From assembly GCA_050247135.1 (NCBI GenBank), contig JBFWUT010000035.1, positions 1-30,279 on the forward strand: 30,279 nucleotides of DNA. The letters are read 5' to 3'. The DNA is from Berkiella sp050247135. Lineage in GTDB: Bacteria > Pseudomonadota > Gammaproteobacteria > Berkiellales > Berkiellaceae. The translations under genes and the position numbers were made by a program. The notes under the pieces were generated by a model. The model saw only the letters and a list, made by a program, of their open reading frames with translations, did no database searches and was not told the origin of the DNA. This document shows positions 7,877-16,197 of this stretch, piece by piece (position 1 is the stretch's first letter; each line of letters begins with the position of its first letter).

Positions 7877-8122
7877 TTAATAATAAGTGTAAGTATCAAC
7901 CCAAACGCCTGGTACGCCATTATAAGAACCTGGAGTAACGGTTTGTGTGGTGACTGGAGCGGGCGGAACATAGGTAACAACTGGGGTGGAGTAATAGCTA
8001 TAACCGTATGGATAGGATAAAGCACCAAGAGCCACGATACCGAAGCCCAAGCCTAATCCTAATAAGAGTGCATCGTTACCACCAGAAATCGTGTTTAGTT
8101 CAGTTGTTGTTAATTGACGCAT
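7877..8122 (-). CDS. Bacteriocin-like peptide with double-glycine leader
   Basis: The real start is the ATG at 8122, with GGGGA eight bases upstream; the frame is open further but the leader fixes the start. The first 15 residues, MRQLTTTELNTISGG, match the double-glycine leader consensus: L at -12, E at -8, L at -7, I at -4, G at -2 and -1. Such leaders are removed by the C39 peptidase domain of dedicated ABC exporters. The 66-residue core begins with a glycine-rich hydrophobic helix (LLLGLGLGFGIVALGAL) and then turns Tyr/Pro/Thr-rich, ending VDTYTYY. No exporter or immunity gene is adjacent; the HSRTF-repeat gene follows 25 bases later. The leader is very similar to those of two peptides at 28.0-28.6 kb. 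An antibacterial role is possible but unproven. Confidence 0.75.
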   Translation of the reverse strand: MRQLTTTELNTISGGNDALLLGLGLGFGIVALGALSYPYGYSYYSTPVVTYVPPAPVTTQTVTPGSYNGVPGVWVDTYTYY

Positions 8123-8295
8123 AGTTAATTTCCCCATTTGTACAAAAAAATTGTCTGTTTGTAGACGAGCAAAAGGTAACAACTCACCTAACAACTAGCA
8201 AGCGTATTTATCCTTGCAAAGATAAATGGTAAACGAAAACAGACAGGTGGTAGGTCAACAGAATAATTCCATATTGCTTATTTGAATAACTTATG

Positions 8296-8991
8296 TTAAG
8301 CAAGGCATTCAACTTGCATTGTTGTTATCGTGGTTAATTCAGGTAAAACTGTCAGGATAGCAGGGTGTAACATTTCATTTGCTAAGGTTGTTTCCATTGA
8401 TGAGATCACGTGGAGATCGGTAAACACTTCACCGAGCGTAATAGGTGTTGCTTCTGGATCTAATGAACATATTGACAACTCGCCTATGTCATTTTGCATT
8501 GCTTCAATCTGGGGTGGTGGCACAACAAGTGGCTTACTTTCAGTAAAACTGGAATTGCCCATGGGGCCTGAATTTTCCCCTGTCACAACATAAACAGCAT
8601 AAGTATAAAGATGTGCCGGCAGGTGCGTTAGACTCGTGTGATAGGCTTCAAGTTGGATCCAGCTTCCTTTATTTGAATCCATTTCTCGTGTACCAAACAA
8701 GCATTCACCTAGTACCTGACTGCGCACAGCATATTGAGTATCGATGGAAACATGACTAGAAGAGTAGTCCCGATTAATAAGTTCTGTTTCAAGTTGCCTA
8801 AAGGAATGATAGCTATCACCATTATCCGGAATAAATACGTAGGCACCATTTAATATTTCAGTAAAAAAATGGTTCCTCTGGGATTCATCGCTTGGGGCAA
8901 TCGTGTCTATATAAGAGAGCAGAGCGATATCGTGCCCACTTAAAAGATGATTGTGTTGCTCAATCAGTGAAAAAATTGAAGATTTCCGCAT
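8296..8991 (-). CDS. Unknown protein, 231 residues
   Basis: I do not recognise a family. The start MRKSSIFSLIEQHNHLL is not a signal peptide and no membrane segment is visible. A central part (about 105-150) looks beta-rich: GSWIQLEAYHTSLTHLPAH, TYAVYVVTGE. The second half is acidic and contains a PPP run. The ATG has GAG eight bases upstream and AGGA closer still. It lies 173 bases before the double-glycine peptide gene in the same direction and could share a transcript, but the gap is large enough for a separate promoter. A secreted effector is one possibility given the surroundings; nothing in the sequence proves it. Confidence 0.6.
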   Translation of the reverse strand: MRKSSIFSLIEQHNHLLSGHDIALLSYIDTIAPSDESQRNHFFTEILNGAYVFIPDNGDSYHSFRQLETELINRDYSSSHVSIDTQYAVRSQVLGECLFGTREMDSNKGSWIQLEAYHTSLTHLPAHLYTYAVYVVTGENSGPMGNSSFTESKPLVVPPPQIEAMQNDIGELSICSLDPEATPITLGEVFTDLHVISSMETTLANEMLHPAILTVLPELTTITTMQVECLA

Positions 8992-9192
8992 TTCCTAATC
9001 TCGCTAACTAATTTATAGAGATTATACCAAAAAAGTCTTTAAACGACTTACTAAAAGATTGCTCATTATATTTGATTTGAGTAACTAATAAATTTTATCT
9101 GGCACATCTATATTAAATTGCTATCTTTAATGATAGATGACCTATAATGAATGTGTTGTTACGTGTATATACATCATTGTAGGGAGGCAAAG

Positions 9193-10695
9193 ATGAAAAC
9201 AGGAATAGAATCAGACAGTTTCGGCTGGAAATTACTCAACGGTTGTTTATATCCCTTTCGCAAACTAGGGGAAGGGTTAAATTACGCGTTTGGCGACTCC
9301 GTTAAAATTATCCGTCAAAAAGAGAACTTTTTTTTTAAGGAACTCGCGACTCGCTCTATCGAAGGCGGAAACGGCTATGCCACAACGTATCTTGGCCTGC
9401 CATTTCTGCGTGCCTTTAGCTTTTTTGTATTCACTGGGAAAGACTTTGTCAAAGAAGCCACTTCTTATGGAGAATATACTGAGACAGATCCTAGCAAGTT
9501 CGATCCTAAAGCAAGATCTCTTTTTGATCCCATTAAGGAATTTCTAGGAGACTCCTCTATTATTAACATGAATGGGCCAGAAGTAGCTCATGAACGAGCT
9601 GGTATAAAAAACTTCTTGACCCCCGGTAACGCGCAACAGGCTACATGGGAAATCACCGAGCAACTGCTGCAAAACTGGTCTAATCACAAATCCTTGAACC
9701 ACACAATAACCTATCTTTGTACCCAAGTAATTGCCAGGGCTTGGTTCAACATCCAACATGTCCCCGAGGAATTGATCCCTTTGCTCAAAACGGCGGAGCA
9801 TTATGTGTTTAACCGCGACCAAGTGAGCGATGCTGATTTTCAGAAGCTAAGAGATCAAATAAAGGCAATGAGTGATACCGTATTGACCCGGGAAGAACAA
9901 AGTATCTCCCAGGGGGAAAGCTACCTCAACTATTTGAAGGAACATCGTGGCAAAAAGAAGTTGACTGATCTGAATGCCTTAGCAGCCTTAGTGGTGGAAG
10001 GCAACATCACAACCGTCCTCACGGGCGCCATTTTACAACTTGCCACCAATCAACCTCTTCAAGAGAGATTGCGCGACGAGCTAAGCACTTTAGATATGGG
10101 CACGGCTAGAAAGGAGGGTTATGCGCTCATCAAAAACTTGCCACTGCTTCACAGTATCTATCTTGAGTCACTCCGGTTCTTCGCCCCAGCTCCTCCTATG
10201 GCCCGTTATGCATCCAAAGCAGGGCAGATTAATGGCGTTCATATCCCAGCACGCTCTTATTTGTTTATTCCTTTGCGGCGCATCATGCATGATCCTAAAC
10301 TGTGGCCCAACCCTGAGGTTTTTGATCCACAAAGGCATGCTCAGGGTAATCAACGCGTTAACGAATATCCCCTTACCCCTTTTTCAACGGGGCCCCGCGT
10401 TTGTCCTGCCTCATTTGGGTTTGCAGAAGCCATGTTTAAGATCGCAATAGTGCAGTTATTTAAGGAAAATCAATTAAGTTTAACTTCCCACTATTCAGTT
10501 GAGCAAATACCCGTTGATGTCAAAGAACCTCGATTTAAACAGACTTATTTTGGGGAGCTAAAGAGAGCGTTACTGCCCAGCGAACCTGTGCGGTGCCTTC
10601 AATTTAGAGATCAGCAATCGGCAATATCTCACAAACCTTTACCCCCAAATGCCGGCAACACCTTAGGCTATGCAGTACACAAATTTGGAATGTAA
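9193..10695 (+). CDS. Cytochrome P450
   Basis: A haem-thiolate monooxygenase of 500 residues from ATG 9193, which has GGGAGG five bases upstream; a start at 9151 would add 14 residues without a better site. Landmarks: K-helix ExxR at E325/R328 (LESLRFFAPAP), the PERF-like block PEVFDPQRH (about 375-383), and the haem loop FSTGPRVCPASFGFAEA with the ligand Cys at 404. The I-helix reads VVEGNITT (267-274), keeping the Thr but lacking the usual acidic residue before it. The haem loop has Ala where most have Gly after Cys-Pro. The tail after the Cys is about 96 residues, longer than usual. No membrane anchor is obvious and no ferredoxin or reductase gene is near, so redox partners must come from elsewhere. 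The substrate is unknown. Confidence 0.92.
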   Translation: MKTGIESDSFGWKLLNGCLYPFRKLGEGLNYAFGDSVKIIRQKENFFFKELATRSIEGGNGYATTYLGLPFLRAFSFFVFTGKDFVKEATSYGEYTETDPSKFDPKARSLFDPIKEFLGDSSIINMNGPEVAHERAGIKNFLTPGNAQQATWEITEQLLQNWSNHKSLNHTITYLCTQVIARAWFNIQHVPEELIPLLKTAEHYVFNRDQVSDADFQKLRDQIKAMSDTVLTREEQSISQGESYLNYLKEHRGKKKLTDLNALAALVVEGNITTVLTGAILQLATNQPLQERLRDELSTLDMGTARKEGYALIKNLPLLHSIYLESLRFFAPAPPMARYASKAGQINGVHIPARSYLFIPLRRIMHDPKLWPNPEVFDPQRHAQGNQRVNEYPLTPFSTGPRVCPASFGFAEAMFKIAIVQLFKENQLSLTSHYSVEQIPVDVKEPRFKQTYFGELKRALLPSEPVRCLQFRDQQSAISHKPLPPNAGNTLGYAVHKFGM

Positions 10696-10720
10696 ATAAA
10701 ATTTTACATTCCCTTACGAG

Positions 10721-10761
10721 GCACACCCCTGGGTTCTGCTCAAAGAAACCAGGGTGTGTGC
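10721..10761 (+). terminator. Hairpin after the P450 gene
   Basis: GCACAC plus CCCTGG on the left pair with CCAGGG plus GTGTGC on the right, with one bulged base, around a loop of about 15 bases. It lies 25 bases past the P450 stop; no T-run follows. Confidence 0.5.
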
Positions 10762-11157
10762 AGAATAAAATGCTTCAATGATAACTGTACACTTTTGCAT
10801 AAGCTCCACTTCTTCTTTTGACTTGTTATCGTCGACTCAAGTTGGGTATACTCAGTTGCTTTCAGACCAGACAAAGTCTCGTTTTTGAAAAAAAAGTGAT
10901 GTGTTTTAAAAAAATTTTAAAAATAATTTTAATTTTTTTTTCTGTACCACCCTTGGGGTGAAAGTCAGACGCCACATCGCTAAGTCCTTGCAGAATCGAA
11001 ATTTTTTTCGGTTAGAGATTGAATGGAAACAATCGTGATGCGCAAAAGGGAGAGAAAAAATAAAATAGATTAGGCATCCAGCCTGTATATTTATTTTATT
11101 TTTCTAAACTTCTGTGCTAGATTTTGGATAGTTACCCTAGTACTGAGGAGAACGTAA
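10762..11157 (+). promoter_or_regulatory. Long AT-rich leader region of the histone-like gene
   Basis: About 400 bases without a gene. A promoter-like pair lies at 10823-10828 (TTGTTA) and 10847-10852 (TATACT) with an 18-base spacer. A-tracts and T-tracts between 10888 and 10942 should bend the DNA. If transcription starts near 10860 the message would have a leader of about 300 bases, or the region may yield a separate small RNA. A hairpin at 11056-11103 is listed separately. Confidence 0.4.
11056..11103 (+). promoter_or_regulatory. Terminator-like hairpin ahead of the histone-like gene
   Basis: AAAAATAAAATA (11056-11067) pairs perfectly with TATTTTATTTTT (11092-11103). Inside it AGGC (11072-11075) pairs with GCCT (11081-11084) over a five-base loop. 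It ends about 55 bases before the ATG at 11158, so it could be an attenuator or the end of an upstream small transcript. Confidence 0.4.
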
Positions 11158-11424
11158 ATGACAGTTCGTAAAAAGTCCGCTGCAAAGAAGGCTACCAAGG
11201 CAAAAACCACCAAAAAGCGTAAAGCTGCTAAGAAGTCTGCTGCTCCAAAAGCACGCAAGACAGCAAAAAGACGCACGGTGAAAAAAGCTGCTGGTGCTAA
11301 GAAGAGACCAGCTGCTAAGAAAAGAAAAGCTGCTAAAAAGCGTACAACCGCTAAGAAATCAGCAGCGAAGAAGCCAGCAGTTAAAAGACGTAAGAAAAGA
11401 GCTAAGAAAGCGAAAGCTGCTTAG
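11158..11424 (+). CDS. Histone H1-like Lys/Ala-rich DNA-binding protein
   Basis: An 88-residue, extremely basic protein made almost wholly of Lys, Ala, Arg and Thr in degenerate KKxAAKK repeats (KKSAAKKATKAKTTKKRKAA, KKRPAAKKRKAAKKRTTAKK). This is the composition of bacterial histone H1-like proteins such as chlamydial Hc1/Hc2 tails and AlgP C termini, which bind and compact DNA without sequence preference. It has no other domain. AGGAG eight bases before the ATG and a strong terminator after the stop show it is a free-standing gene, probably well expressed. In developmental-cycle intracellular bacteria such proteins pack the nucleoid of the resting or infectious form; applying this here is inference. 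Secretion to a host nucleus is another possibility. Confidence 0.85.
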   Translation: MTVRKKSAAKKATKAKTTKKRKAAKKSAAPKARKTAKRRTVKKAAGAKKRPAAKKRKAAKKRTTAKKSAAKKPAVKRRKKRAKKAKAA

Positions 11425-11434
11425 TTTTCCTTTC

Positions 11435-11473
11435 AAAAAACCGCGTTATGTCTCTGATATAACGCGGTTTTTT
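11435..11473 (+). terminator. Rho-independent terminator of the histone-like gene
   Basis: AAAAAACCGCGTTAT (11435-11449) pairs perfectly with ATAACGCGGTTTTTT (11459-11473) over a nine-base loop. A GC-rich stem with a T-run makes this the clearest terminator in the window. Confidence 0.92.
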
Positions 11474-11685
11474 CATTTATAGCCCTTTTATTTTTCTAAA
11501 CACTTTTCGCACAATCCATCCGACATTTTGTGAGACTTTAGCCATTATATATATTGGAGATCTCTTAATTCAGCATGAGAGTTGAGCTCAATAACCTTAC
11601 AAGTGAACTTTGCATGGCAAAGTCAATCATAGTTCGCTGCTTTACCAAGACTAATCCTGTCTATCTATTCACTTAATAAACTCAT

Positions 11686-12111
11686 TTAGTGTGGTTTCGA
11701 ACAACCCTTTAAGGCTTTAAAAGCAGAATCCGTTTCATCTTTGGTCGCCGTGGCAGCAATATCGCCCAAAGAGAGTATGCCAATAGGGGCGCTTTTTTCA
11801 TCCATCACTAACAAGCGACGTACTTTCTTTGTTTTCATTTTATCGGCTGCTTGCACCAAGGTATCGTTAGCGCTGCAACTTTCAAGGGTTTTGGTCATCA
11901 CATCCTTAGCAGTGATGGTATCAATGTTACCCCCCTTAATAAGCGCTCTGATCACAATATCGCGATCGGTAATAATACCGAGTGCTTTGTCATTATCCTT
12001 GACAATGACAGTGCCAAAATCACCCTCTTTCATTTGTTTAGCAATAGTCGTTAATGTTGCATTAAGGGCAACGCAAACTGGGTTTGCGTGCATAACCTGC
12101 GAAACTTTCAT
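11686..12111 (-). CDS. CBS-domain pair protein
   Basis: A 141-residue protein from the ATG at 12111, chosen because AAGGTG lies six bases upstream; the frame continues upstream but without a ribosome site. It consists of two CBS domains (about 1-60 and 68-128): MKVSQVMHANPVCV, GTVIVKDNDKALGIITDRDI, then AKDVMTKTLESCSANDTL and VRRLLVMDEKSAPIGILSLGDIA. A pair of this kind forms a Bateman module binding adenine nucleotides or similar ligands. There is no partner enzyme domain, as in the hypoxic-response-protein-like stand-alone CBS proteins. It is divergent from msrB, which may hint at stress regulation. Confidence 0.88.
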   Translation of the reverse strand: MKVSQVMHANPVCVALNATLTTIAKQMKEGDFGTVIVKDNDKALGIITDRDIVIRALIKGGNIDTITAKDVMTKTLESCSANDTLVQAADKMKTKKVRRLLVMDEKSAPIGILSLGDIAATATKDETDSAFKALKGCSKPH

Positions 12112-12282
12112 AATTAACACCTTAATAGGATCATAATGGTAAGAGTAGATCCTAGACGAATTATTCAAAACAAAAGTGAAATAACTGGTCGTTAAATCAG
12201 GCTTTTTGCTAAGAAAACCTCACTCAAGATAAAGCTATGCCTATACTGATTATGATAACTGTTATAGCGAAAGGAACTTCGT

Positions 12283-12810
12283 ATGTGGCATCGATTATGG
12301 CTTATCTTCACTGTTCTTCTTAGCATTGAAGGTTTTGCTGCTGACGCAGGCATGGCTAACCCCTTCGACTATAAACACCAAGATATCAGCTTTTGGAGTA
12401 AGCATCTCAGTGGTGCCACATTGCAAGTTTGCCGCTTTAATGCAACTGAAAAGGCAGGCTCTGGAAAGTACGACCATTTCAATGAAGTAGGAACCTACTA
12501 TTGTGCATGCTGCGGGGGAGATCATCCTTTGTTCCGATCTGATACCAAATATGATTCCAAAACAGGCTGGCCAAGTTTCTACCAGCCGTTGCCAAGTGCC
12601 GTGATAGAGCGCCCTGATCCTGAGGATACCGTCCGAGCACTTGTTGGCATGGCAAGGACAGAAGTGCTTTGTTCACGCTGCGGATCACATCTTGGACATG
12701 TATTTGATGACGGTCCCAAACCAACAGGAAAACGCTATTGTATGAATTCCGCTGCATTAGAGTTTGTAGCAGACGGTAAACCTATTAAAAGAACCTATAA
12801 AGTAGACTAA
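12283..12810 (+). CDS. msrB: Peptide methionine (R)-S-oxide reductase MsrB, exported
   Basis: MsrB reduces the R form of methionine sulfoxide in oxidised proteins. The 175-residue product has an N-terminal signal peptide (MWHRLWLIFTVLLSIEGFAA, cleavage near residue 20), so it should work in the periplasm. The domain is complete: zinc site C74/C77 (YYCACCG) and C130/C133 (CSRCG), substrate loop TGWPSF, GHVFDDGP, and the catalytic Cys 153 in RYCMNSAAL. A dedicated periplasmic electron donor would be needed and is not in the window. The ATG follows AAAGGAA. The gene faces away from the CBS-pair gene. Confidence 0.93.
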   Translation: MWHRLWLIFTVLLSIEGFAADAGMANPFDYKHQDISFWSKHLSGATLQVCRFNATEKAGSGKYDHFNEVGTYYCACCGGDHPLFRSDTKYDSKTGWPSFYQPLPSAVIERPDPEDTVRALVGMARTEVLCSRCGSHLGHVFDDGPKPTGKRYCMNSAALEFVADGKPIKRTYKVD

Positions 12811-12999
12811 TCATAAAACCCTGAATAATAATTCTTTCTATAATTAAAATAATACTTGATCTGCAAAGCCAGAATTTATGCGCTATTTTGCATTCAAAAA
12901 CGAGCGGCATATCTTATAGCGTTGAAGGACACATGACGAAGGTAGTAATCTATTAAAACCTGTTGCATAGCAGTCAAATCATTGAACAAGGGCCTTAAG

Positions 13000-13818
13000 A
13001 TGATAGACTCAGATCGGAGAGTTACCTGGCTACTAAAGCAGCCTCCTAAACTCCGCCAATTTATGTGGCACAAGGTTTACAATAAACTAGCTGCTATGGA
13101 TAAACTGGGTGAGCTTTTATTTATCAATTATGGGTATGCACAAGAGACTACAGAAAATCAACTTGAACTCAAACCACAGGATGAACCTTATCGCTACGCT
13201 ATCCAACTCTATAACCATGTGATTGATGGAATCAATGTAAAAGATAAAGATCTGCTTGAGATAGGGTGCGGCCGCGGGGGAGGCGGGGCATTTATTCTTA
13301 ATCACAAATATCCCCGTACCTTTACTGGCCTTGACTTATCGGAGTTCGCCATTAAACGTTGCGCCAAAAAATTTCCCTTTGATAATGCGCATTGGCTACA
13401 AGGATCAGCTGATAGGGTGCCACTCCCTAACCAATGCATGGATGTCGTACTAAATGTTGAATCCTCCCACTGTTACCCTTGTATTAAAAGCTTTCTGTCT
13501 GAAACAAAACGTATACTTCGTCCCAATGGCTATTTAGCCCTGTGCGATTTGCGTGCCGCAAAGGATGTTAAAATATTTGATCATCAGATAAAGCACTCGG
13601 GCCTTCAACTTATGCAACGTAGAATCATCACCCCACAAGTGTTGCATGCGCTCGATAAGATTTCTTTACAACGTGAAGCGATGATTAAGGCGCTATTCCC
13701 ACGGTTTCTTATAAGCGTTGCCTATGATTTTTTTGCTGTTAAGGACAGTGGGGTCTACAACATGCTAAGAACAGGAAAATTGGTTTATCTGAGCTATCTA
13801 TTACGTAACGCTACCTAG
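13000..13818 (+). CDS. Class I SAM-dependent methyltransferase
   Basis: A 272-residue protein from ATG 13000, which has AAGGG seven bases upstream; a TTG at 12982 is in frame but less likely. The SAM-binding motif I reads LLEIGCGRGGGG (about 88-99 from this start), followed by FTGLDLSEFAIKRC, LQGSADRVPLPNQCMDVVLNVESSHCY and ILRPNGYLALCDLR. The pattern resembles the phthiotriol/phenolic glycolipid methyltransferase branch, small-molecule or lipid O-methylases, but the substrate is unknown. Its 3' end overlaps the 3' end of the ankyrin gene on the other strand by eight bases. Confidence 0.87.
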   Translation: MIDSDRRVTWLLKQPPKLRQFMWHKVYNKLAAMDKLGELLFINYGYAQETTENQLELKPQDEPYRYAIQLYNHVIDGINVKDKDLLEIGCGRGGGGAFILNHKYPRTFTGLDLSEFAIKRCAKKFPFDNAHWLQGSADRVPLPNQCMDVVLNVESSHCYPCIKSFLSETKRILRPNGYLALCDLRAAKDVKIFDHQIKHSGLQLMQRRIITPQVLHALDKISLQREAMIKALFPRFLISVAYDFFAVKDSGVYNMLRTGKLVYLSYLLRNAT

Positions 13819-16063
13819 ATGGCTTTCCTCTGGTATTCGGAGGTTCATTTTCTTTGTTAACTTCTGGTTTAGCAGGTGCAGCGAATGGGGATTCGGATGG
13901 CTTTCTAACTTGAGAGAATACCAATGTTTGCCGCTTGTCAGCGTGTGTCTCCCTTGAGAGGTTATCTTGTTTAGCCACTTGCTCTTGATGATCATTCAAT
14001 ATTTTTAAAACCTCTGGATTTCTTTTAGCCAGATCAAATACGGTTTGATTAGCGATACTTTTCAGTTGTATATTAGCCCCAGCTTCAACTAACAATTTCA
14101 CCATCTCCGAATCACCTCTCCTTGCAGCACTCATTAGAGATGTTTCACCAGTAAAATCTCTTCCATCAAGATCAATTTGGGTACCATATTCTTTCAACAG
14201 CATTCTAACAAAATTAACATTGCCTTTATTGGCTGCTCTCATGAAAGGGGTATCATCTCCAAACGTTTCATTTGGATTAAAGTGACTACCAGCACTTTTT
14301 AACAAGGCCTCAAGAATTTGACTATTGCCAGAGCCCACTGCAACAAACAATAATCCTTTGTCTTGTGCATAATCAATCTTGCCAGATTTAATCAATTTTT
14401 CAACCAAGGGAAAATCGTTATTATAAATTGCAATGGTGAGAGGTCTTGCTGCAACATTATTTTCGCTGTTTAAATCTACCTGATTATGTTCTAATATTTC
14501 CCCAGCTAGCTCATTATTCTTATTCAGTAATGCCAAATGCAACGGGGTGTTACCGCGTGCATCTTTTGCATTAACATCTGTATTTGGCATAGCAAGCAAT
14601 GCTTTTACTTTATCCATATCATTTTCTAACACTGCGACATGGAGCGGTGAGAGTTGATTTGCAGAATTGCTTACATCAAATTCACCTGTTGGTTTTTCAA
14701 TTTGAGGAATAACTGCACCTTTTTCATAGAATTTATATGCCGTTAATTCAATATCTAAAGTTGATTTTCCTAGTACTTCGTACTTATATTTTATAATCAG
14801 ATCGGCAACTTCTTCTGGAGTGCTGACAGTAGCAATTCTATTTCTTAAATTAGGATCAAAGTATTTAAATTGGCCCTCTGGGGTAATAAATAGACTTGTG
14901 GCATGTTGACCACCACCAATGTCAATGCTAGTCCCAGGCCATCTTGCAAAAAATCGTATCATTTCAACCAGCTGATCTCTGGTCACATTACCGCCTTCTA
15001 AATGAGATAATTTGCGTAGTTCTCTACCCACCTTGGGATCTTTAGTTAATTCATATTGTTGGAGTCTTGATTCCTGGCGCCATCCTAAGTTGAGTTCTTT
15101 TGCCGCCACTGTATCATGATGATATATAGCAAGATCATTGATGATCTGCTCAAAAAGATCCTCTTTATTTTTATACTTTGATTTTAATGAATCAGGCAAA
15201 TCTGAGTTTTGTAGCGAATCATTATCTTCATCCCAATTGGCGACCACCTCAAGTACATCATAAAATTCATCTTCCCTTCCTGAGGTAACATAGATTTGAT
15301 ATAAAAAAGACCATCCATTGCAATTGCCTTCTTCATCTACAATGCTTGATCCGGAGATACCTTTATCATCTAAGTATTTAATTAGCTTTTTGTCGATATT
15401 GTCCTGACTTAAGTCTATTACCGCTTTCCTATCCTGTGGTGAAACTACATAGCCCATTTCTTCTAGGAGCTGTATACCTTCCTCAAAATTGCTATCTACG
15501 GCAAGATCGACAACCGTCCTGCCATATAAATCCTTAGCAAACAAATCGTTTTTAAAAGCATCGTATTCTAATAAGGTATTTATCATTTCAAGACTTTTCT
15601 CTTGAAATGCTATTTGCAATGCGTTCATTTCCTCGAAGCTGGGATTTTTAGCTAATAGAAGTTCGTTAGGAAGCATTGGAATGCCCATGAACGCTTCTAC
15701 ACCTTCAACATCTTCCGAATAAACCATTCGATGGAAATTTTTAATACCTGCTTTTTTTGCTGCGGGTTCTTTGAAGAGCTTTTCTGCGATACTAAATTGA
15801 TATTTTTCAGCAGCATCTTTGGCTACCTCAAATAGGTCAGAACCATTCTCATCGAAATGAGAATGTACCACTTCGACTTCATAAAGCCTATCAACAATAT
15901 CTTTGTTACCTTCTTCAGCAGCATTATTAAATTGCTCCAGTAACGTTAATTTATACTCTCTCATTTCATGCAATGGAATGGTGTCAAGCACAGCATTAAG
16001 CGCGTTAACATCGTCACTTTCGCATGCATTTTTAAGAGAATTTGCTATTTGTTCTGAATACAT
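13811..16063 (-). CDS. Ankyrin-repeat protein with an embedded C58/YopT-like cysteine protease segment
   Basis: I use the ATG at 16063 (750 residues); a TTG at 16102 would add 13 and neither has a strong ribosome site. Residues 1-215 are helical with degenerate ankyrin-like units (YGRTVVDLAVDSNFEEGIQL). Residues 240-440 contain, in order, EEGNCNGWSFLYQIY with Cys 248, IGGGQHATSLFI with His 387, and FKYFDPN with Asp 403: the Cys, His, Asp order and contexts of papain-fold peptidases of the YopT/C58 kind. Residues about 470-690 are clear ankyrin repeats (SPLHVAVLENDMDKVKALL, GNTPLHLALLN, GETSLMSAARRGDSEMVKLL). The Lys/Pro-rich tail is unstructured. There is no signal peptide. This is a strong candidate for a secreted host-acting protease with ankyrin target binding. 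Ankyrin is certain; the protease call rests on motif order only. Confidence 0.82.
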   Translation of the reverse strand: MYSEQIANSLKNACESDDVNALNAVLDTIPLHEMREYKLTLLEQFNNAAEEGNKDIVDRLYEVEVVHSHFDENGSDLFEVAKDAAEKYQFSIAEKLFKEPAAKKAGIKNFHRMVYSEDVEGVEAFMGIPMLPNELLLAKNPSFEEMNALQIAFQEKSLEMINTLLEYDAFKNDLFAKDLYGRTVVDLAVDSNFEEGIQLLEEMGYVVSPQDRKAVIDLSQDNIDKKLIKYLDDKGISGSSIVDEEGNCNGWSFLYQIYVTSGREDEFYDVLEVVANWDEDNDSLQNSDLPDSLKSKYKNKEDLFEQIINDLAIYHHDTVAAKELNLGWRQESRLQQYELTKDPKVGRELRKLSHLEGGNVTRDQLVEMIRFFARWPGTSIDIGGGQHATSLFITPEGQFKYFDPNLRNRIATVSTPEEVADLIIKYKYEVLGKSTLDIELTAYKFYEKGAVIPQIEKPTGEFDVSNSANQLSPLHVAVLENDMDKVKALLAMPNTDVNAKDARGNTPLHLALLNKNNELAGEILEHNQVDLNSENNVAARPLTIAIYNNDFPLVEKLIKSGKIDYAQDKGLLFVAVGSGNSQILEALLKSAGSHFNPNETFGDDTPFMRAANKGNVNFVRMLLKEYGTQIDLDGRDFTGETSLMSAARRGDSEMVKLLVEAGANIQLKSIANQTVFDLAKRNPEVLKILNDHQEQVAKQDNLSRETHADKRQTLVFSQVRKPSESPFAAPAKPEVNKENEPPNTRGKPSR

Positions 16064-16197
16064 ATCTGCCACATATAAACTGGAGATAATATTAAGACTC
16101 AAATGCCTTGAGGTAAGTTCATGTTATTTTGATATAAAAGGGGTATCTTGATAGATTTTTTATGATAAAAAACAAGTGTATAGCATCTACACTGATT

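Noticed and set aside
8330..8593. Plus-strand frame of 87 codons
   Set aside because: It lies wholly within the minus-strand gene 8296-8991 and lacks a ribosome site.
9544..9822. Minus-strand frame of 92 codons
   Set aside because: Antisense to the P450 with no independent support.
11091..11276. Minus-strand Ala/Phe/Leu-rich frame
   Set aside because: It is the complement of the Lys/Ala repeats in the histone-like gene.
11741..12136. Plus-strand frame of 131 codons
   Set aside because: It is antisense to the CBS-pair gene, whose domain matches are clear.
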